This document shows, piece by piece, positions 58,401 through 64,000 of a stretch of DNA of 64,000 bases. The stretch is taken from NCBI GenBank assembly GCA_934045075.1, contig OW203721.1, forward strand, positions 16,214,678 to 16,278,677, given 5' to 3'. The stretch is from Yponomeuta sedellus. Lineage: Eukaryota > Arthropoda > Insecta > Lepidoptera > Yponomeutidae. The position numbers and the translations under genes were made by a program. How positions within the stretch are numbered: the stretch's first letter is position 1; each line of letters opens with the position of its first letter. The notes beneath the pieces were generated by a model, which worked only from the letters and a program-made list of their open reading frames with translations, ran no database searches and was not told the origin of the DNA.

Positions 58401-61400
58401 CACTTTTTTCACATATACGAAATCACACACACTTATAAATGCATCTAGAATCCGCTCTATTTTTTACTTTGGCGTTTAATATAACTGAAAGAAATTATGT
58501 ACCTACCTAACCTAATAACTAAGAAACAAATATTTTAATGATGTCTAGCTTGCTCTACAGTATATAAGTGAAATATTACGTATAATTTAATTGACTTTGT
58601 ATCGGATTATATTTGAAATACCTACTAACGCTGTTGGTTAACTTTGCAATTGGGGGAAAAAAATAGCTGTTCCATTAAATTTGTTGCCGCAGACAGTTCA
58701 GTTCCTTTTTTCCTCTGTGGTTTAGTATACTCGTAGAACAGCTGATAATGTAATGAATCTAACGATAAAATTTGGTTTTATTTTCTATATTTACATGTGC
58801 TTATGCAAAAATGCAAAAAATCAAATTACTCTAAGTTAAGCACGATTATTCTTCTTTAACATAAAGCTTATAAAATTAAAGCATAATATTGAGCAAGTTT
58901 TTCATTGCAATTTAGAAGTTTTAGAAACCCCTAATCGACTATACATTATTTATAGAATCCCCCAATCAACTATACCTAAACATTATTTATAAATGCGGTA
59001 TGCTAAGTTAAAGTGGTAAAACAAAATTAGATGCGAATAACAATCTCAAACTGACGTGTGCCAGGAATTGCGCAATAAAATATTAATATCTCTTTGACAA
59101 ACAACAGTTTTAATTGTTTCAAAATTCTGATCAAGCCTTGTTCGTTTGAGATTAGCTATAGTCTTATCTTACACGTGTCATTGGCAAAATTGTACTGGAT
59201 AATCAATGCAGTGAGTCCATAAATCAAAATTGTACCGAAATGAATTAAGAACGCGGAGATTTTGTTATACCCTGAATACATACAATAATGGCCTTTAAAT
59301 AAATTGATTATATATTTTTGATCTATTCTTTTCCCACTATTCTACACGGATGTATTTAGCACTCAACCTGCCAATGTTAACTCAAAATGCGAGCGATATG
59401 CGTCCTCCCCTTCCTGACTCCCACTTTTCATTAATATTTCAGGGATTTTGGGCTATATTTTTTATTGCATGTTAAATAAAATTTTCCAATTCTGTTAAGC
59501 ATCAAGAAAAATCTGTGCTCGACAGATTTTGTCACCATACGTTTTGCAGTTCAGGCGAGGTCTCAAGTTAAGTTTAGCTGCTTGTAGTTATATCTTACCT
59601 TATCAACCCTTGTATAACCCCAATGCTGGGGCACGGGTCTCTTCCTGCATCGCAGGAAGGTTAGGCCATACTCCACCACGGGGGCCAAGTCCGGGTTGGT
59701 TTTTTAAAACTTTTTATATTTTAGACGTAGGAACCGATATCCTTTGTTAATGCGAACTCAAATCCCCTAGAGCCATTGGTTAAGTAATTTCCTGACCCGG
59801 ACTTACTGTTGCCGACGCTGTGAGGTGTTATTAAGAGAATACGGCTCTTCTTGATTACTAAAACGTCCTCTCCGAAAGCGACGTGTTGTCTGCATATAAC
59901 GAAGATTTTTTCCAGGTGTTCATGATTATGTATTCCTGAGGAACGCGTAGCGATGCAATAATTAAAGAGATTTTGTCCCAACTGCAATTAGTTTAAAAAT
60001 GTACTTAACATTTAATTCTATGAAACGTCGAAACCGTCAAGCTATCCTTTACAAAATGAATTAAATATAGCACTTACCCACTTCAAAACATTCATTATGC
60101 GTTTAAATTTCTATATCTAAATCTGGCATATAAAAATTTCGAATCACAGTGTTTCTTCTACAAATCCTTTTTTATGCATATTCGATAGGTCTGAGAAAAT
60201 AGGTCGTAGGACAATTAATATCGCAAAACAACGTTTACAGCTCAGCTAGTAAAAATATAAAATATCTAGCCTGTGTCTAGCATAATGGAGCTTTCTATCA
60301 ATCAATCAGCCCACGATCGTGCACTGCCTTCCTCGAAGCACTTCACATTCTTGTGTCCTCATCCAGCCGTTCCAGCAATCTGCTACAGATCGTTGGTTCA
60401 ACAAGCTGGGTCTCTTAATTTGCCAGTTCATGGTGATCTAGAAAGTTGCACCCCATCAAAAATCTGTACACTAGCACTGTAATTAGGACCCCGTATAATA
60501 AGGCATATTTCCTATTCAGGCGAGGGCGGTATGGGAGTGTCGAACGCGCTGGGGGCCAATTCCCTAGCTATCCTGTTCGCGCTGGGACTGCCCTGGCTGA
60601 TCCGAACACTGATCTTGGTCACCTCGGGGACAGAGGTAACTATCTAATATATTCCATCAAAAATATTGTCAGATAATGATATCTGACGATAAGGTACGTA
60701 AAACAATAATTAGCAAATAACAATGACATTCATAAAGATGAAGTAGTGATTATAATATATGGGAGTGTGCCCTAATCGCTCCAAAGCACATGAGGTGAGT
60801 TAGATAGTTGGCACACACTTAACGTGGTTTCCCTTAAGCTAACGATCTGTTGACAAGTGTGCAGTTGGTCGAAGTGGAATAAAAATCAATAATGCTGTTA
60901 ACACTAGATTAATAGACTGGTAGTGTACGAGAAACGGAGGGTTAGACAAAATCTCACTGGAAAGATGTATTGCAATTAAGAAAGAAGTATGGTACCCTCT
61001 AAGTTATTTGAATAAATTACTTTGGCATTGACGATTTCGGATGACATTATTGGGGAATGAGGGTCCTTGTACCGAGTGTATTACAGTTTGTTCAAGAAAC
61101 CGGAAGTCAAACTTATCGGTATTATCGAAAATTAAGAACATTACTACCTTTGATTAAGCACGATACATCTTTTTGATGAAATTAATGCTTTAAAGTGCAA
61201 GAAATTAACTAACATAGACCAAAAGTCTTACTAAAACCTTACTCTTTAATTTCTACACTTTTTGGACTAAGTGTAAGTATTTTGGCTCTTACTAATAAAC
61301 ACCGTATAAGGCTGGTATGGTTACGCAGTGTTTCGTTTACGTCATTTGAATGTAATTTTCAGTTGGAAGAAAAAAGACAAAACACAAGTTTATTAGTAAG

Positions 61401-61716
61401 GCTGTTTAAGTTTAAATTTGCAGTGTCCTAAGACGATACCTTTATGTTGAAGCTCTAGTTGACGTATCACATGAATGCATAAAGTAAATGTTTGAACCAG
61501 AACCCCGTGGTGAACATCAACTCGGCGGGCATCGTGTTGGTGGTGAGCTCTCTGCTGGTGGCCGTGGCGAGTCTCTGGCTCACCCTGTTCTTCGGCCGTT
61601 ACAAGCTGCGATTCTCCGTCGGCGCGGTTCTACTCTTCCTCTACGTAATCTTTGTCATATTCGCAATCCTGGTAGAAATAGGCATCATCGTAAACATACC
61701 AAGTTGTGTTGTTTGA
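49319..61716 (+). CDS. Na+/Ca2+ (K+) exchanger, SLC24/NCKX family (10 exons)
   Basis: Exons 49319-49409, 51788-52000, 52674-52810, 52987-53157, 53549-53777, 53855-54004, 54460-54684, 56165-56266, 60520-60635 and 61501-61716 give 549 residues. The protein exports Ca2+ against Na+ entry at a membrane. Residues 1 to about 23 are a signal peptide. The alpha-1 repeat has ATFMAVATSCPEFF (E163) and GTIVGSAIFNVLG. A cytosolic loop follows at about 255-345 (WHDTSDGN, acidic), then the second helix cluster with the alpha-2 repeat, TFMAFGGCLPEA (E429) and GVSNALGANSLAILFALG, and three C-terminal helices. Canonical NCKX alpha-2 has a P-D pair and S-N-x-F-D; here these read P-E and A-N-S-L-A. The exon 5 donor is uncertain. 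The family is sure, the subfamily is not. Confidence 0.9.
50411..50598 (-). mobile_element. tRNA-derived SINE (family A)
   Basis: On the + strand: AATGCACTAACCCGTGCTAA, the inverted B box GCCGGGGTTCAAACCCGTG, then CAACTGAGCTAATGGGCGAC and TCTCTGTATTA. Close to the copies at 15005 and 54926. Confidence 0.78.
50688..51532. mobile_element. inverted-repeat element, about 845 bp
   Basis: Ends CGCCACCATTGAAAAAAATT and AATTTTATTCCATTGGTGGCG are imperfect inverses. A palindromic part at 51383-51450 (TCCTAGGACTTTAATACATT against AATCTATTAAATACCTAGG) resembles the centre of the MITE at 13349. Non-coding. Confidence 0.45.
51788..52000 (+). CDS. exchanger exon 2: extracellular N-terminal part
   Basis: Acceptor CTACTCCACAG, donor GTACTT. 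Polar sequence (MYRPVLRNGKTVYMTDELAN), ending SFPDGLFT, the family F-P-x-D-L-F before the first transporter helix. Confidence 0.82.
52674..52810 (+). CDS. exchanger exon 3: first transporter helix
   Basis: Acceptor TTCTTCCAG, donor GTATGT. GVILYILFALCSFTLVAFVC, then DYFLPSVEIICEKLKIPQ, the family D-x-F-x-P-x-x-E signature. Confidence 0.9.
52987..53157 (+). CDS. exchanger exon 4: alpha-1 repeat
   Basis: Acceptor GGTTTGCAG, donor GTGAGG, 57 codons. NVAAATFMAVATSCPEFFV and DMGIGTIVGSAIFNVLG. The ion-binding glutamate is kept. Confidence 0.92.
53549..53777 (+). CDS. exchanger exon 5: helices 3-4 of cluster 1
   Basis: Acceptor AATTTTCAG. PIPIEQRPVTRDVIIYML, then VLVIIVWDG and LVLAILYVLYFVIMF. 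Two donors compete: GTAACT after 53781 looks better, but only GTAGGT after 53777 joins exon 6 in frame. Confidence 0.82.
53855..54004 (+). CDS. exchanger exon 6: cytosolic loop
   Basis: Acceptor ATGATTGTAG, donor GTGCGT. WHDTSDGNVIGSRHNAGFQD and acidic or lysine-rich sequence. The 77-nt intron before it is short but normal for insects. Confidence 0.7.
54460..54684 (+). CDS. exchanger exon 7: loop end and first helix of cluster 2
   Basis: Acceptor TGTCCAAAG, donor GTGAGT. SLWRYPSERSGFLQAWFLLS, PIKFVLSITIPNPEKHKH, then a hydrophobic helix MVSFMMCIVWIGINSYLVSW. Confidence 0.88.
54926..55130 (-). mobile_element. tRNA-derived SINE (family A)
   Basis: AACCTATTTAGAGGCTAAAA, inverted B box GCCGGGATACGAACCCGC, ATCCAACTGAGCTAATGGGC, TTACGTACAGGCAGCGACAT. 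It sits next to a GATTAGATTAGATTA stretch, in exchanger intron 7. Confidence 0.78.
55191..55296. mobile_element. fold-back of a SINE family A tail
   Basis: 55191-55232 and 55255-55296 are perfect 42-bp inverse copies of the SINE end (TATACTATTTTTATTTTTAA onward), separated by 22 bp of SINE body. The tRNA part is absent. Confidence 0.85.
55297..56164 (+). other. exchanger intron 7, right part
   Basis: AT-rich. A short repeat tail, CAGCCCTGCAGTGGGACGTT, at about 55840-55865 matches a related tail near 54255. Nothing else recognised. Confidence 0.45.
56165..56266 (+). CDS. exchanger exon 8: alpha-2 repeat, first part
   Basis: Acceptor TTTCGCAG, donor GTTAGT. FYIPESIMGMTFMAFGGCLP then EACAIFIMSRR. 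The usual G-T-S-x-P-D reads G-G-C-L-P-E. Confidence 0.9.
58170..58393. mobile_element. fold-back SINE (family A) with target duplication
   Basis: The left half has the SINE tail and body in minus orientation; the right half has tRNA part and tail in plus orientation (GCGCTGGCACAGATAGCCAG, GGTTCGAATCCCGGCATGGG). The junction holds CTATTCTCTGTACGTAATAC and its mirror. It is flanked by ATACATTCA at 58161-58169 and 58394-58402. Confidence 0.8.
59608..59702 (-). mobile_element. 5S-derived SINE, 3' part only, reverse orientation
   Basis: GCTGGGGCACGGGTCTCTTC, CTGCATCGCAGGAAGG and CCAAGTCCGGGTTGG match the inverse of the tails at 31060-31100 and 34850-34900. Confidence 0.75.
60520..60635 (+). CDS. 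exchanger exon 9: alpha-2 repeat, second part
   Basis: Acceptor CCTATTCAG, donor GTAACT. GEGGMGVSNALGANSLAILF then ALGLPWLIRTLI. The aspartate of S-N-x-F-D is alanine (A456). Confidence 0.9.
61284..61404. mobile_element. small MITE related to 40893-41046
   Basis: GGCTCTTACTAATAAAC and GTTTATTAGTAAGGCTG form inverted ends about 120 bp apart. The flanking duplication is unclear. It ends about 100 bp before exchanger exon 10. Confidence 0.5.
61501..61716 (+). CDS. exchanger exon 10: last helices and stop
   Basis: Acceptor TTTGAACCAG. NPVVNINSAGIVLVVSSLLV, then a second and third hydrophobic helix, ending IPSCVV and TGA at 61714-61716. AATAAA at 62193 and 62519 are possible poly(A) signals. Confidence 0.9.
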   Translation, partial: NPVVNINSAGIVLVVSSLLVAVASLWLTLFFGRYKLRFSVGAVLLFLYVIFVIFAILVEIGIIVNIPSCVV

Positions 61717-62923
61717 AACGCTTCACTTATAACTTTCGTTCGGATAACAGCAGTGGTAGCTACTACTCTCTGCTGTCAATAAGTCGTTTGCCTCGCAAAT
61801 AGGATTCTGAGCACACCTAGTTAAGAGGATCCATAGGGCAACACTAGTGTCACAGTAGTATGAAAACCACGGAACTGGGGCACTAACGTGTTTTGCGCTG
61901 ATTTCAAAACTCTAGGATCAGTGGTTCCAGACATAGAAATGTTCCACGATGCGTCCTAGCTGATTAAGATAATTACATTACACCCTCATTAGCTTATTAA
62001 CAAAGCGATGTCTTCGATTTCGGGCATTGTGATAGAGAAGGTCGTTAAAATTAAGGTGATTTTATCAGCTAACAACAATGACTATGTATTTGTTAGTGTT
62101 TGAAAACCCCGCTAAAACACTCCTATGTAGCGTGCCAGTGCCAAACCTCAGTTTGCCTGAACTATGGTTCTTCTATTACTCGCCACCACGGGAATAAAAC
62201 CATATCTTTTTTGCAGATGGTTTCTGCAAATAGGTTCACAGCCATGTAACCCAAGAATTACTATTAACATAATTGAGAGATTGTAAGGACACTTTTTGCA
62301 AATACGATTTGTAAAAACGAATACGATTTTTTTTCCAACGGTGGTGCTAGTGTTAATGGAACCCCATTAAAGCCAGAAAACGTATTATACAGCCTACAGA
62401 ACATCAACCTAGGGATGTCCCGTGACAAAGAAACAGAAGGGATAGTGCTTGAATTTAATTAAATAGAAAGTATAATACTGTCCATTTATACTACGTAGGA
62501 GACAGATAATTACGTTATAATAAATGGTCTTCATTAGTTTTTATTTTGTTAAGCTAGTATCCTTTCTTTCTGAGATTGATTTCATCAGTGATACTTATTG
62601 AATGCTCTCGAGAGTTATAAATTTATAATGTTGGGTAGTTCCATCGCCCATAATGTAAATGAGCACAGTGCACATGCAGTGTTAAGGTTGTTGTACTGTC
62701 GACTGTGTGCGACCACTGGGACACTATTCTTGACATGTGATTTTATTAAGTTGACATCACCTGTAAAATGTGCAATTCTATTGATGAACGACCCTTTTTG
62801 CTGTCTATTAACAACTTCATTAAATAGTGGTTAGACGGTGGAGGCGGTGTTTAATTGATAATGATCAGATGCAAATTATGCTTAACAGAATGTACATTCG
62901 TTTACGTAAGACTCATTGAGACT
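61717..62923. other. 3' flank of the exchanger gene
   Basis: Presumed 3' UTR with AATAAA at 62193-62198 and 62519-62524. No further gene seen; open frames here are short and unstructured. Confidence 0.45.
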
Positions 62924-63100
62924 ATACTATTTTTATTTTTAATGCACTAACCCGTGCTAAGGAAAAATTTTAAAAACTATTTATAGGCTAAAAATTTCAC
63001 CCATGCCGGGATTCGAACCCGCAACCTCTGGCATCCGTCCCAGAGGTTGCGGGTTCGAATCCCGGCATGGGTGAAATTTTTAGCCTCGAAATAGGTTTTT
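62924..63100. mobile_element. fold-back SINE (family A) with 11-bp target duplication
   Basis: Arms 62972-63031 and 63040-63100 are near-exact inverses around an 8-nt loop, each with the B box and GGCATGGGTGAAATTTTTAG. A single SINE tail lies on the left. It is flanked by TCATTGAGACT at 62913-62923 and 63101-63111. Confidence 0.88.
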
Positions 63101-63111
63101 TCATTGAGACT

Positions 63112-64000
63112 TACATTGTTTAAGTAAGAAGACACATTCTTCTATGTAACATTCACTGATGGAGGCTGCGACATAGTTGAGAGCGAAAATTATTTATTTT
63201 ATTTTCATAAATGACAATCTCACAAAGAAGTCATAGAAAAAATATGTTGGAATGGAACACACTAATTTACTCTTAGAGTATAATAAAAATTTACTGTATG
63301 ACGTGTTAGAAGAATTGCGCATTTTAGAGGTAAATCTGTAAAAAACTGGCAATGGTAGAAGATATGTGTACGTCTGGGTATCTTAAAAAAATATTTGTGT
63401 TTTGTTTGCACTCTTATTTTATTTCTTTTTATCAAACACCTTGTAAATGACATTTTATGTGGTTTGACCGACCGTAATTCATACCGACTTTCATTTACGC
63501 ATATGAACGTGATGGAATCGAGATCAGTAAAAGGAATAAAATATGCGTTAAAAAGACAACTTAATATTTTTATGGGCTTAATTAAACTTGTTTACTTAAT
63601 AGAAAGTGGCCCGATACTACCACTTACAGAATCCAGGTCTTGGATGCCATCGACTAGTTAAAACATCGAGGGTTGTGATTTTGTTGGTTTGAAGCCGCGT
63701 CTCCTGCTTGTCTTTCTTCAAACATTACACAAAACAATTGGGTTTTGATGCTATTTTTTATGATGCGTCCTCAACGAAAATGTTTTGCGACGTGGTATTC
63801 TTTGAGCTACATGGGAGACGTACATTGTTTTACAACAAAGCTAGACAGTTTCTTTAGTTTTAGCGTTTTTTCAGTAACACGATTAATAGATGGCCAAATT
63901 GTAAGTGAGAACAACTTCTTTTTTAAAACTTTTTTACTGTTCACACAAATATACCTCGTCAAGTTTTAAGAATGCAAAGTATGGCTCCTAGGGCGTTTTG
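63112..64000. other. right edge: no feature recognised
   Basis: AT-rich. An 88-codon open frame (63395-63661, +) has no domain and no splice context that would support it. Confidence 0.45.

Larger units (their letters stand above)
56267..60519 (+). other. 4.3-kb exchanger intron 8
   Basis: Contains the fold-back SINE at 58170 and a 5S-SINE tail at 59608. A short inverted or duplicated CTTTAC-rich patch is near 56690-56730. No exon pattern found. Confidence 0.5.

Overview
The window looks like nuclear DNA of an insect, most likely a moth or butterfly (inference). It is AT-rich, its genes are split into many short exons with GT..AG introns, and it is packed with short retroposons, including many copies of tails of the type CCCCAGCAGTGGG and AGCAGTGGACTAATATAGCC. 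I know that style from lepidopteran genomes but could not search for it here. No bacterial-style operon, CRISPR array or functional rRNA or tRNA gene was seen.

Three host genes lie one after another on the + strand. (1) 8938-14917: a membrane-type peptidoglycan recognition protein (PGRP) with an N-terminal segment resembling the RHIM-like motif of the IMD pathway, two membrane-segment exons and a PGRP domain that has lost two zinc ligands. My five-exon model is open throughout and gives 444 residues. (2) 21262-45423: a pickpocket-type DEG/ENaC sodium channel subunit. Twelve exons give 554 residues, with TM1, the cysteine-rich ectodomain and TM2. (3) 49319-61716: a cation/Ca2+ exchanger of the SLC24 (NCKX) type with a signal peptide and both alpha repeats. 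Ten exons give 549 residues. In genes 1 and 2 every exon junction keeps the reading frame; gene 3 has one uncertain splice donor. The genes look functionally unrelated: an immune receptor, a cation channel and a Ca2+ exchanger.

Mobile DNA fills much of the rest. 1-8400 holds a possible partial ORF, old repeats and a full-length LINE of the RNase H-bearing I/Jockey group, with both ORFs intact and a 13-bp target duplication. It ends 545 bp upstream of the PGRP start codon in the opposite orientation. 15-22 kb holds LINE and SINE pieces, two long hairpins, a very young miniature LTR element (20336-21142) and a possible solo LTR. The channel introns hold four nearly full SINEs derived from 5S rRNA, a TA-flanked inverted-repeat element, inverted THAP-domain fragments, a mariner derivative with 190-bp terminal repeats, a broken RTE-like LINE and, directly at the LINE tail, 2.8 kb of almost uninterrupted tetranucleotide repeats. 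45.5-64 kb holds the exchanger, a MITE with perfect 47-bp ends and a tRNA-derived SINE family, three copies of which are fold-backs.

The observations most worth a second look are the intronic (TCTG)317(CCTG)157 block, which resembles the human DM2/CNBP repeat; an 18-bp minisatellite that repeats the splice donor of channel exon 11 in frame; the two phase-matched membrane exons of the PGRP gene; and an exchanger lacking the aspartate linked to K+ dependence in NCKX2. All positions are read by eye; splice sites are inferred from frame, GT..AG and family similarity and have no transcript support.
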